The translations under genes were made by a program, and so were the position numbers. From the NCBI GenBank assembly GCA_022577435.1, contig JAKOON010000006.1:12071001-12135000 (forward strand): a stretch of DNA of 64,000 nucleotides, given 5' to 3'. The notes under the pieces were generated by a model that did no database searches, was not told where the DNA came from, and saw nothing but the letters and a program-made list of their open reading frames with translations. Shown one piece after another: positions 1-12,619 of the stretch; the first letter of the stretch is position 1, and every line of letters starts with the position of its first letter. Source of the DNA: Embiotoca jacksoni (lineage: Eukaryota; Chordata; Actinopteri; Embiotocidae).

Positions 1-2275
1 CCCCTTTTCCTCTGCTTTACTCGCACAGCTTGTTTCTGGCCTGCTGCCAGTGAAAATGGACCACAGAGGAAACAAGCAAACACCATCCGTGGCTCTCGTT
101 CCTGGACAGACTGCAGCGAAGGCAGAACGGGGACACATCTCCAAGAAATGGATGGAATAAAATGCTTTCATTCAAGGGTAGAATCTGAAAAGGATTGGTG
201 TAGAATTTCTCTATTTCTACCTCTTGTCCTTTCTCTCTTACAAAGCCAACAATTTTTAGAAACCACTATTGAATTAAAGCTATAACCCCCTTGTTTCTTG
301 TGAATAAATACGTAACATTCGGCTTGGAATGGAGAGTGAGCAGGCAACGAGTCATCCTTGCTCTGACTGTCAGTCCTAAAATACCTCCGCGGCTCTAAAA
401 CCAGTTTCCTAGGAGATAAGGGTGACCTTGCTGATGCCAAACAGAGAGATGGGGAGTCAGGCTGTGAAGGTGCGTGGTTGGTTGGTTGACATCTCTGGGC
501 TTCCCTTGACAGCGTAACAAGGTGCCAACCAGTGTGACTCTACACTTGTACGTGTCATGTTGATTATTCACAGTCAGAGTGGAGACATGAAACTGTCGAA
601 TGGTTCAATCCAAAGAAAAAATGTCTAAATTTAGGCAACATTTTAGGTCAATCACAGGTCAGATGGCATACAGCAGCTTCAGAAACAGGAGAAAACATAT
701 TTCTTAATCATTTTTAGACTTTAGAGCTTTATCTTTTGTGTGCCAGTACACATCTTTAACAGACTCTTTTAGCCTTCACCTCATTTGTTGCATTAGAAAA
801 TATCACCTATTTTTTTTACTGTGCTGTATATCTATATGAATTTAGTAAGCCGAGGTTGCCCACAATATCCGTGCATTCAGTGATGTTGATTTGAAGACAA
901 GATTTGTACTCAATCACTCAAATAACAAGCGAAAATGCTTCTGTGAATTTCTCTCAGGCAGATCTGTACATCTCATCTGATTAAAAATCATGCTGAAACC
1001 TTGAGCGAGAGCAAGAACTGGTTTCCATGGCAGCACACACATTTGTGCAATGTGAAACAGGTCACCTCATTTTCTAGAAGTGTTGGATAATAATTTGAAT
1101 AAGTGACATTTTAAGAACAGGCTCTGGCTGCTTTTACATTTTTTTTTTTTCTTCATCATTGTGTAATAAGGCAACGCAAAGGAGAGAAGTGGCAGAGTTC
1201 AAGTACCGAGCCTGGAGACAAAGAGCTGAATTCCAGTTTCCGGACCAAGAGGCAAATTTTTATGCGAACTACATTTTCTGGTCAGGATGTACTCTGATGC
1301 AGAGCTTCGCTGTTCAAACAGCTTTGATGCTGAATGCTAAACAGACAGGGATCAAATCTCCTGTTTCACCTTGTAAGCACAAGTCCTACTCTTATAATAA
1401 TCTGGGATCACAAGACAAGGCGAGACATCTGTTATAGGGCCGAATGAATGCAGGAGAGGAGGCACGACAAATGAGCTAAATGACTAAAAAGACTTTGAGC
1501 ACACGTTTACAACACACTTACATACACCCTCTCAAAATGTCCTGTTCAGCTAACAAACCACAAGCTTAAGATCTCAGCTTAAACTAAACACACTCATTGT
1601 GGATCCTCTTAAATTTTCTCAACTAGTCATTCTCATCCAGAATTATAATTTATTGAAATCGTCTTCTGATGCATGAAAAGTGGGAGGTTACTGCCCTTTA
1701 GCTTTGTAAAGCAGAGTAGACTTGTTATATCAGGCATCTTTAAGTCTATTAGGGGTTCGACCTGTGGTGCACGACAGACTTTCCTCAATATAGTCAATGC
1801 TTATGCACCATTATTCAATAGCGGAAAGCTGCTCTGTTAAAGACTACCAGAAAGCTAAAAGTGGATTTTTTTTTTTTGCAGACTTGAAGTCTTGGGAGGT
1901 AAAATAAAAATTTGAAATATCATTAAATGTTATAAAACAAACCACAGTGTTAAGAAATAATATTGAGTTACTGCGATGCAGATGTCAGCTGCTTAATTTG
2001 TTATGGCAATTCTAATGTGTCACAAAATTAGATCTGAAAGAGGTCATATGATAACAAAAGAAAATTTTTATATCAGTTTTTGGATATTCATGTGGTTGAA
2101 TGTGAGCAGGATCAATTAACTATTTTAAAGTAATTTGTTTATTATCAGATGCGATTAAATATTGCTGATAAAATCCTGCATTATGTTTTGTTGTGATGAC
2201 AAAACTAGAACACAGTGCTTTTCACAGTGTGTTTTCGCCAACTCAACATACAATTGTCTATTCAAAGATCCCTAC
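1..2275. other. fbxo41 intron 3 (left part)
   Basis: Intronic, AT-rich sequence after the exon 3 donor. Both strands were checked for the next conserved FBXO41 exon (Ser-rich linker, F-box); none was seen. No repeat or RNA gene was recognised here. Confidence 0.7.
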
Positions 2276-2483
2276 CTGGCGTCCATTGCCCTTTGAGGCC
2301 TGCAGGCTGCAGCGTCCCAGGCTGCCGTTTGGTGTGGTGCCACAGCTGCTGATGATCTGTAGCTGTTTTTCTGCGCGGTCTGCTCGGTCCAGCAGCTCCT
2401 CAATAAACTGCTGCAAGCGCACCTTAGCGTTGGCCTCACGTGCCGCCGTCTCCTGGAGGAATTGATCAATCTGGGCGACCTCC
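2276..2483 (-). CDS. fbxo41: fbxo41 coding exon 3 (end of coiled coil)
   Basis: Encodes the last base of codon 260 and residues 261-329. The acceptor is CTCTGCCCACAG; the donor is GTAGGGATC after Gln329 (phase 0). The peptide continues the coiled coil (QIDQFLQETAAREANAK, then RLQQFIEELLDRADRAEKQL) and ends in a Ser/Gly-rich linker (SSCGTTPNGSLGR), as in mammalian FBXO41. The Ser/Pro-rich middle, the F-box and the leucine-rich repeats are not between 1 and 2275, so the gene is only partly in view and continues off the left edge. Confidence 0.93.
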
Positions 2484-5400
2484 CTGTGGGCAGAGTAGGG
2501 AGAGTGAAGCAGTATTAATGGAACATTGTTTAAACTAGAGGCCATACTCTTGATTTACAAATCAGCTTTAAGAGGGTCAGGTGGCAAATTACAGACCTCC
2601 CATGTGGCAGAAAGGTACATGTTCATCTTAGATTAATATTCATTAAACAAATGGCCCTCACGTTGACATGAGGACGCTGCTATTTTACTTTTTTTGAAAA
2701 ACCTCTCTTGCACACACTTGCTGTCCTGCCCATTTTACGTAGACACCACGCACACTGAAGGGTGATGGTGGATAAATACCCAATACAACACAAAGGGAGA
2801 AAGGGAGAGGGAAGAGAACTAGCAGCTGGATATTTATACCGAAGACACAGCAGGGTCAAGTTGCCGCCGTCATTTCGTCATTCTTTTCAAGGGACACTGT
2901 GTTACTCAGATACAGACGCAAACAAAGCAGCAACACAGAAAGCGTATGCAGTTGCCTGCAGCCTGCTTGTAATGTATTTCTTGCTTTCCCTGCAGTGGTT
3001 CTGTCCTGTCACCTGAAAAAACATCATATATAAATGATTAGTCATGCGTGCAAACAGCCTGTTCTTGAGATGTGATTAGTCACAACATTTTGACACAACA
3101 AGTTTAGGTCTTGATTATGTAATACTGTAAATAAGTAGTCCCTTATGTCCACGATCACTGAGTAGTCTTTGCACTGAACCGGCTTTGACTTGGTACAAGT
3201 CCAAATCTCCCTAAAGGAACATGATTCAGTGCAATATTGTACCGTTCACGGGGTTATCTATCACAATGACAAAAATAAAAAGCACAGAAATTCAAAGAGA
3301 TGAACATAAACTTCACCGGACATGTGCCACCTCTGTCTACAAACATTTCTGTTCATTTACTAGCAGTAAAGGATCTTTTCGTCTCTTGGGGGCAGCGGGC
3401 ACAAGCTGGTATAGAACACTGCAAACAACATCATTAACTTTGTGTTGAGTTTTTCTGTTCAACTCTTAAATATGCCATGTGATACTATAAATAATAATAA
3501 TAACCTTATTCAGTCTTAAATGTGCTATGTGATACTTAAATTTCATGCAATAAATGTAAAAAAAAAAATTGCTTAATGTAAAAAGCAGATACCGTGTTTG
3601 TTTCCGTACCGCGCTGGGCCCTGAAACCAGTCAGGAACTTTTCGAGTCACAGAGGAAGCCATTCATAAAGTCATGATGGTTATAAAGATCATAGCCCAGT
3701 CCTTTTTACCAATACCTTTAAAAGGCTGTCCCTATAAAATGCACTTCCCAAAAATGGATCGCAGCTCCTTACTGCTTAAAGGTTGTTTCGGCCTCAAAAT
3801 TACCTTCATTTTCACAAAGACATACCTTTACTATTAGCACTCACACAGTTTTGTGTATTTCCAGATGATGACTGTTTGATAGAGATAAAAGCAGCTGCAG
3901 ACATAAGTTAGCAGCAGGCCTATACTGGGTGATACAGCTTTAACAGGCTGCGAGGCTCCAGCAAAAGAAATCCGTTTTTGGCGGGCAATCTTTGTTTGGC
4001 ACCACATTTACACCAAAACCAATCAACCTTATGGGCAGTGGCACTGGCCTGGCCATGGGCTCTGGACAGGTGTTGGTCCAACTTCCCCAGCACCACCCCA
4101 ACGAAGCTGGATACACCACGGCCGAGTACGGGAGAAGTTCCGACTTTGTTTCTTGTCACCCTGGATGACAATCCACGGTTCCGACGGATGGAACAAATAT
4201 TGGGTTTGGCTGTCGCTTGGTGATCACAGAGGGACCAAGCCAAGGAAATGTGGTGTTATTGTTGGGAATGCAGGTAGCTTCTGCGGTCAGAGTCAACTGT
4301 CCCCTTGAATCTAGAAGAGATTGGAAATCTGACCTTCAACTTTGGTCATTTTGACTTCGATGAAGGCATCCAGAACAGTACATAGGAGAGGTGAGTGGTG
4401 CCATTGATTAAAACATTTAACTGCAAGGTAATTGAAAGTTCTTGTGCATCCGCAACATGGTTGTAGCTTCCCAGAAGATTAGTGTTTAGAAACAACTAAA
4501 AATCCACGTCCAGTGACTAAAATCCTTTATACGTTTCAAGGATAATTATTCAACCAATGAAATGTCATTACATTTAGGAAGCTGGATCCACCAAATGTTC
4601 GTAATTTTTGCTCTATAGGCCCATAGACTAACAATTGGTTGTCTACTATTTTCTGCAGAACAACCAATAAATTAATTCACTAAATGTTTCAGCACCATTT
4701 TCCAAATCCAGACAAATCCTTTAAAACCCTTTTATCATATTCCATGCCTGTTATTGTGAAGCTTTCTCTATAAGGAATTTCTAAATGTTTCAGGCATACT
4801 TCAACCCTATTTTTTTATGCATCTCAGCCCGAGTCTGTGCTGTCTAAACAGTGCAGTCAGGGGAGCTTAACAAGACAATTCAGCCATCTGACCTTGAGAA
4901 GGCTAAAGGAACCATTAAAAAGTTCAGACCATTAGTGCACACAGGAAATGAGGACATAAAATCACTGTCCCTTTGGTTTAAATAGGCTTGTGCTCTTGAA
5001 ATAAACCAAGTCACTCATTAAGTCAGATACTTTAATGTCTAACTAATGTCAAACATACTAACCATCATACAAACCAGAATCTATTCCAAAACAGCAAAAA
5101 CACACACAATGAATTTTTCTTGAAATGGGGACATTGAGATAAAAATAGTTTACTGTCTGGCACAGTTCTCTTATCTTCAGGCAACAATTACAAAAATATG
5201 ACTCCAAAATTAGTCGAGGTGACAGACTGTGGAGCAGCAATGAAAGTGATATCACATCTGTGAGTAAATAATCAGTGAATCAGGAAATTATGTCAAAATT
5301 AAATGGCTTCCCTCCATGTTGCAATGTGATCAATCCTGTTTCGAGTCATTTTGTATTTGCTCATAGTGAAATATAACATGATTTGACACTGGGCAAACTG

Positions 5401-5504
5401 AGTCATATAAACCTTGGTGTAAAGCGACTAAGAGGCCTGTTAATGTACACTCTCGACTGCTGGAGATGACACTCTTCATGGGGGAAATTTACTGAGAAGA
5501 CATC

Positions 5505-5885
5505 AATGGCTCTATTTTAACGATCTAAGCTCACAGTCTAAAGAGCATGGGGATGTCATGTCCAAATCCACTTTTGCTAGTTTAACAGTGGGTAATCTGA
5601 GCTCAAAGTAAGGAACATAGTTCAAAAGGGTGTAATATAGTCTGTTTTGGGCGTAACATGAAATAAATCAATCAGAGTGTCATCTCCCATTCCCTTTAAG
5701 AGCCAGGTGTGTTTACACCTTGGCAGATTGCTATTATAACGGTGGATTTGCCAAATAGAAGGAAAGCATGTTTTTCTGCTGAGGAAACATCTACTGGTGT
5801 GAGATTGGACGTGCACAATATTAGTTTTACAAACTGTAATCTTTTTATCTCGTGCATGTTTGCGTGCTGCTTCATGTCCCTAGGT
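5505..5885 (+). repeat. dispersed fish repeat (ATCTCCCATTCCCTTTAAGAGCC type)
   Basis: TATTTTAACGATCTAAGC, TGTCCAAATCCACTTTTGCT, TTTTGGGCGTAACATGAAAT, CAATCAGAGTGTCATCTCCC and TTCCCTTTAAGAGCCAGGTG follow each other, as in a dispersed repeat I know from many teleost genomes. It is non-coding; the superfamily is not decided here. Confidence 0.6.
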
Positions 5886-8328
5886 ATCTAACAAGCAAAG
5901 TATAAACATTTTGTTTATCTGTCTATGTATATCACTTTCCACTGTCTGATGATAGCAATGTGTCAACGATGCAGTTTACCACACCTTCTTTAAAAGACCA
6001 ACACATCCATGGGCACTTAGATGGCCACAAGTACATTTGCTATTTAAACAATGTGAGTGTTTGACAAGAAAGTAACAACTGCATTGGTCTGAAAGTAGGC
6101 TGGTGTAAGATAGAACTGTTTTGGTTTTTTTTAGATGTAAACTGTTAGCTATAGACTCCCCACAACAGTGTAAACTCTCCTCTCCACTTCTGCATAGGTA
6201 ACATCCCAAGTAACATTACAAGATTGTATCATCAGACATCTATCAGAGACAAACTAAAGATGCAGATAGCAGGAAGCAGGGTCTGGATTGAACCACGTGA
6301 AGACGAATAATAGACAATAAAAAGGTTACTAAAGCAGGAACAGACCTCCAGAGGACAATATTTTTGTGGTACTTTCTTAATTCAGGATAAAACGTTATTC
6401 TGGGCGAGTCTGAATGAACCTTAAAAAGGTATTAAATAATTTCTAGATTTGTTGGCCACTTGAGGGCAGTGAATCCCTTTGGGAACACAACACTGATGTA
6501 GTAGATGTTTTGTTCGTTTGTTTTTTTACAACTGGATTGATGTGTATTTACACACTATTTTTTAAACAAATTATTGTAAAAACGATCAAATTTACACACT
6601 AAACCTAACATAACACACAATTACTGTAAAATATAAATATAGAGTATGAAGAGTAAACAAAAGACCGTTTTTATAGCCTTTTTCCTTAAAACAGCAACCT
6701 GCTGTTACTGAGAATTATGCTGATGAGAATAAACCAAAACCAGTAACATTGCAGGCTGTACCACCAAAACAAGGTGCTGAAAGATGCTAAAATATTATGT
6801 AGAACTGGGAACGACAGTAAGGTGATAATTGTCTGTATATTTGTCACATAATGTGTGTTCATTTAAGCCATTATTATTACAAAAGGTAGAAGCTTTAAGT
6901 AATCAACATTATGCAGAAAGTACTTTGGACTTCAACAGTCTTTGTTCTGTGTTGGTCTTTTTCTTTTTCAAGTGCGTTTCAGGATGTGAGGTTGGCTGTT
7001 TAGACAGTACTACTATTTATCCTCTAAGCAACAGGCTGGTTGTTTATGTACTGTTTTTTAAAAAAAAAAAAAATTTTTAAAGGATTTTTATCTCTTTAAT
7101 TTGCTTCAATATTATATGCTGCATTTCCTGTTTATTTTTAATGCATTATATAAAGTGCCCCAAATTGCCTTTCTGAATGAAATGTGTTGCACATTCAGGA
7201 TTGCATTGTCAAAAGAAAGGGAAAGAATGAATATCACTGGAACTACAATTGATAAGAGTAATGTCTTTGTGCAATATAGGATTTGCTTTCATATGTAATC
7301 AGATTTAAATGGAACCCTCATCAGTCAAAGTAAAAACATTTTTGGCATTTTTTTAGCTGAATTATAGTGATAAGGCTTGTGACCATATTCCTCATAAAAA
7401 AGAGAGAAAAGAAACACAATAAAATTCAGGGAGACTGATGTTGGATGTAGGAGTGCATGAATTAGAAAACTGCCTCTGCAGATTATAATATCGAACCATC
7501 CTACTGTATAATGATGCATCACATTACACTCAATGACTCCAAGTATCATTTATTTTGACTTAATAATTAGGGCTGCACCTAATTTGATGTTTTATTAAAC
7601 AGTCTGAAGCTTAGCTCATTACTCGCTTTAATAAACAGAGAAAACAATGATAAGCACTGTTTTAGTTCAGCCTCCAGGAGAGTAGTGTACAGCTGTCTCA
7701 GGGCTTCAAGAAATAGTCATTGTTGAGATCAGTCTGTGTACCCTGAATTAGGCCATTTGTGTTTTGGCATCTGAATTTCCTTGCATCTGCAATTTGTTTT
7801 GATTAATTATTCAAGTGTATCAGAGTTTTGTTGTGCTGCAGACAGATATTCCCATGAGGAGGAACATGATGGACTCAACACAGGACAGACTTTCCTCTCT
7901 CTTTCCCCAAGTAAGGAAGAAATGCACAGATGCAGCAGACTGCCTGGCAGCCTCACCACTCAACAGAGGGAACCTCAGTGTGGAAATCCTAATGGGTAAG
8001 GAAGGGAATCAGTTGAGAGATCAAAAGATACAAGATAGATACTACAGGGTGTCCAGGAAGGGAGAAAAGGGAAAAACAAAATTTACAGATATTTTCATTA
8101 AAGCAGAAAGAGTTAAGACCGGGAAGAACAGGGGACTGAAGCTGATAAAACCAATGAAGTGGAGGGAAAGCGCACAAATTCAGTGAGGGGAAAAAAACAC
8201 ACTGCAGAGGCTAAAACAACAGACAGCAAACAGAAATCTGCAGTCATGTGGAAGCAGGAAGCACAGGAGCTTTGACAGAAGAGGGTAAGGAAATTGGATG
8301 TGGCTGCTTCCTGTTGTCAATCCTAATT

Positions 8329-8331
<3 letters not shown>

Positions 8332-8361
<30 letters not shown>
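8332..8361. repeat. (AC)n microsatellite
   Basis: Uninterrupted AC dinucleotide run of 30 bases. Confidence 0.98.
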
Positions 8362-8363
<2 letters not shown>

Positions 8364-8704
8364 CACTCTCACAGCGTGACTCACTCACACCGCAGAAATA
8401 ACGCCTCAAGGTGACAAACAGGCCCGTGTGTTTATGTGGTCGCTGGGTGAGCTTGAAAGGCAGACTGCCATCTTTTCTGGGCGATGTATGCAGGTTGTCA
8501 TTTTGGGGGCATGATTTAGAAAAGAAAAAAAAAAAACATGATATGAAGGTAGTTTTATGGTGGATTGACATCATCCTCATGACATATTTGTGACCCCATG
8601 CTCACAGTTAGCTCGCGGTGCCCTGAAGTTTTGCCTCATTTCTGTGTTTCCATCTCAGTCATACACTGAACATCCAGACACACACTTTATAATCCAAACA
8701 TACA

Positions 8705-9231
8705 AGGTTCATCTTCCAACAGGACAACAACCCGAAGCACACAGCCAAGATAACAAAGGAGTGGCTTCGGGACATCTCTGTGAATGTCCTTGAATGGCCC
8801 AGCCAGAGCCCAGACTTGATCCCGAGTGAACATCTCTGGAGAGATCTGAAAATGGCTGTGCACCGACGCTCCCCATCCAACCTGATGGAGCTTGAGAGGT
8901 CCTGCAAAGAAGAATGGGAGAAACTGCCCAAAAATAGGTGCCAAGCTTGTAGCATCATACTCAAAAAGACTTGAGGCTGCAATTGCTGCCAGAAGTGCTT
9001 CAATAAAGTATTGAGCAAAGGCTGTAAATACGTATGTACGTGTTATATTTCCGTTCTTTATTTTTAATAGATTTGCAAAAATTTTAAACAAACTTTTTTT
9101 ACTTTGTCATTATGGGGTATTGTGTGTAGAATTTTGAGGACAAAAATGTATTTAATCCATTTTGGAATAAGGCTGTAACATAACAAAATGTGGAAAAAGC
9201 GAAGCGCTGTGAATACTGTCCGGATGCACTG
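8705..9231 (+). mobile_element. 5'-truncated Tc1 element fragment with transposase C-terminus
   Basis: Starts inside the catalytic core at the FQQDN motif (HLPTGQQPE appears in a shifted frame) and continues to [19 protein letters not shown], where the Ile-Glu of the usual PIEHLW has become Ser-Glu. It then passes through a frameshift near 8935-8945 into the 3' part. The remaining right ITR ends at GTCCGGATGCACTG, followed by TA at 9232. The 5' half and left ITR are absent. The fragment is dead. It belongs to a different Tc1 subfamily from the 57.6 kb element, because the terminal sequence differs. Confidence 0.9.
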
Positions 9232-9234
9232 TAT

Positions 9235-9830
9235 GTGGATAGAGCGAGCACTTGGGTAGCTTAGCTTAATGTTAAGAATCGACAACAGACGGAAACAGTT
9301 AGCCTAGTTTTGACAATATCCACCTACCAGCTCTCTTAATGCTCACTAATTAACCCACTGAAGCTCGTTTGTTTAATTCATACAACAACTGGGGTGCAAA
9401 AATTACTATTCATCATATAATATGGGGTCAGGTATGAAATATTTATCTTAAATGTAAACAGCTCAGTCTGATTTACCTTTATTTCAGCTCTTTGTTACTT
9501 GAGACTCACATGACTCAATCAAATATAACTACTGATCAAAACTGAACCACTGATCTCACCACATATACCACATATACTCTATAATATTAAGTTGTCCACC
9601 TGCAACCATACAGTTCTGGTTCACTGTGACATTTTTTGCCACAGCTGTTTTCAACATTAAAGCCACCTGCACACTACCTGCTCAGCACCAAACAGCAGAC
9701 ACACACAGTAAGTGATGACCTGCTGAACACAGTGAAGCATTTAAAAGCTAGGAAGCAAAGTAGTCCCCCTTTGGAGGAGGCAGAGACCAAAAACAAAGCT
9801 AAAAGTAAGTGACTAAATTTACATTTACCA
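9235..9830 (+). repeat. interspersed repeat family R2, long copy
   Basis: Begins right after the Tc1 fragment with a TAGCTTAGCTTAATGTTAAG / ACGGAAACAGTTAGCC block, CCACCTACCAGCTCTCTTAA, then CCTGCTCAGCACCAAACAGC and GGCAGAGACCAAAAACAAAG. This block order is a dispersed repeat I recognise from percomorph fish genomes. A second, shorter copy lies near 31.1 kb. Confidence 0.6.
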
Positions 9831-11371
9831 GGTGACCAGAGACATGACTTCAAATGAATGATAATGTGACAGGATGTGTCACATTGAAGTTAATGTTTGC
9901 CATATGTGATGATACATTATTGTTGTTTCCGCTGTCCACAAATCCCCAATAATTTCCCATATTATCACTTAGCCTCACATTGTAACACACTTTAAATTGT
10001 TCAGTCTCTACTGAACTAATTATTATAAACAAGACCTCACCAACCACCAAGGCATAAACCTCAGCAACACTTTCACCCAACAGTTGACATAATCAACACC
10101 ACTGTTAAAAACAACAACAAATATTTTGGTTTTGCATCACATTTCCCCCTTTATGTGCCCAATAAACAAACAAACACTTGTCCTGCTCTTTGCTGTTTTT
10201 ACCTGATATGCATTTAAAATGATATGACTTCTTATCCTCTATTGTTCAGTCTTTGAAAGCCAGGTAGTTTTTGTTTTACTCAACAAATATAAACAGGCTT
10301 GACGACCTCTGCAAATGTCCAATGCAGCCTGTGCACAGAGAAATAATTAGGAGCTAAGCGAGCCATGTTTCACTTTCCCGAACAGCCATAATAAATAGTG
10401 TGGTATAGAAAAGACATCCAGCTGTTCCAGGCATGATTAATAAGGCATGATCTACTGAAAGAGTCTATTTAAATTTTAATTACAATCACTGGTCAGCCTC
10501 CTCTCACAGTTGTCATCATCTCTATCCATTAATTCAGAATTATACCTCATTAATATTTAAGAGCAAAGATGATTGACTGAAAGGCATGGATGAGGAAGAC
10601 AAGGCAGCTGTATGAATGCAATACTTTCTCTGCTTTAACAAAGGACAGCTGTTTGTGTGTCATTCTATTTTGACACCTGGATAAAATGGTAGTTTTTTTG
10701 GTGAGACAGATTGAGGAGGCTACATTGTGTCATCATGTCAGTAGTGTCACAGATTTATATGCATTACGCACAAACCCACAGAGAGGAAAGCAGCATGAGG
10801 AGATGTGTGGGGAGCATGGTGACATGAGAGGAGATTTGAGACGGACTAGGATAAAAGGATGAGAGAAAGATGACGATAAAAGAGGTACAGGCTGAAATGT
10901 GCTGCTGTTTAATTTTTTTTTCTCAGGAAAGAAAATGCAGGACCAGTTTCCCAAGTAACCACTAATCCAGGTGTTTGTTCCATTCAATCAGGGAAAAATA
11001 AATATTTTATCGTGAGTAGATCAGTTCTCTCAAAATCAAAATTCCTATTACAAATCACAAATCCAAGTCACCCGGAGAACAGCAAGGTGACAATGTAAAG
11101 CATTTCAAATGCATGAAAGAAATTGATTCATTAAGCTGAAAAGGCCACTGGAAATTCAGCTTTCAGAATTTTCATAAACAGAAAATTAATCTGTCCTCAA
11201 ATGCTTGTTTGCAGTGATGACAGTGGTGTTTTGAATTTCTGATGCCATCTATTCAGAAAAACTGAAATACAACTGGAATAAATCAGAGGGGAAAGTTGAC
11301 CGATCTGTGAAAATGTAGGTACGGAAATGTGTAGTTGTAAAAATCCTAACAACTCTTTTCAATATCAGTTG

Positions 11372-11655
11372 TGGTTTGGGGGCGTATCTGGTTTGATTGA
11401 CATGCCTGGGGTGCAGTCAAATATCCGATATAGATGGGCAAGCCTGGTGTCCTCAGATCCTCAAATCAAGTCAGATCCCCTGCTCGCTGCTCCCCAGCTC
11501 GTCCCACTAAGGTCCCTTTTGGTTCCAAAAAACCATGAACTATATAAAAATGGACGATGCATTACCAATTCCTCCCACTTTACAGAAGTAAAGCCAAAAT
11601 AACTCAGAAGTGGGCGCTGGTGATGTCATTTGCAATAAGTCTGTGCAGTAGTGTC
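11372..11655 (+). repeat. interspersed repeat family R1, copy C (partial)
   Basis: Contains TTTGGGGGCGTATCTGGTTT, TTGACATGCCTGGGGTGCAG and GTGGGCAAGCC-type stretches shared with copies at about 15637 and 27932. It represents only the 3' half of the unit. Class unknown; this is a fish-type dispersed repeat. Confidence 0.6.
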
Positions 11656-12237
11656 CAAGTGGTGGCCCCCATTTCCCTGACATTTTGACTGCACTTTTGA
11701 GGAGCTGTCAGGATGTCCATCTTTATACGCAATCCAGCAGCCCTTATTCAGATTGAAAAATAACTTGGAAAAAAATCATGACAGCAATGCCTCAATATCA
11801 GGTTTCCACTGACAAACAGTCGCACACATCTATAGACACTAAACCCTGGTAAATTCTCCAAGTTTTTCACACTTTACTACACTACACTATTATCAAATTG
11901 TTACTTCAACCTTTCATGTCAGTCCTAAAAAAGTGAGAGGAAGAGATCTGTCTGCTGAAAGACTGGCTGTAACATCCCTTCCTGTTTCCTTTTTCCTCTT
12001 CAAATCATTTCATCCAACTTCAAGGACACTTCTTCCATCTAATGATCGACATGGACGGCCCTCTGCTCAGAAATTCTGCTCAAACTAAGAACTAATATCC
12101 ACATGGATCATCCATGCTCTATAGTCTATGTTATCTTTCATGCAGAACCTTTTCTTGTTAGAAGTCACTTAATCTCACTGCATGCAGTTTCTGCATACAT
12201 ACATTTAGTATACATAGAGCATAATTGAGCTGCCTCT

Positions 12238-12619
12238 TGTTATGGCCCGGCTCGGTGACCATAACAAATGACGAGGCACACGGAGGATTAAACTAAAATA
12301 ATGTGATTATTTAATCAAAAATGAACAAAAGTGTCTACAGAACGGTTCCAATCAAAATGCTTAACAAAGAAAACATGCTGTCCAGAGCACTATAGCAACA
12401 TAAAAATCAAAAGTCTGGCACAGCCTGACATAGTGCCAGGGGAACAGAAGTCCACAGACTGTTGGAGGTGGTGGCTTTTAAGTAACCTGGAGACAGTGGC
12501 CAGCTGCCCACAGTTGCTCTGAAGACTCCACAGCCAATCCAGGAACCAGTAGTGCTGGAAGACAGAAACAAAACAAAGAAAGCACGCAAGCACTAGTAGA
12601 GGTCCCTGGGGCCATAACA
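12238..12619. mobile_element. 382-bp element with TGTTATGGCCC inverted ends (MITE or solo LTR)
   Basis: Starts TGTTATGGCCC and ends GGGGCCATAACA, an 11-12 bp inverted repeat. The TG...CA ends and, on the minus strand, a TTAAAAGC-containing promoter-like part and an A/T-rich tail would also fit a solo LTR. No convincing target duplication was found. Overlapping ORFs on both strands are not conserved coding. Confidence 0.6.

Noticed and set aside
168..440. Possible next fbxo41 exon near the left edge
   Set aside because: The translation lacks the Ser-rich linker or F-box sequence expected, and has no suitable acceptor and donor pair.
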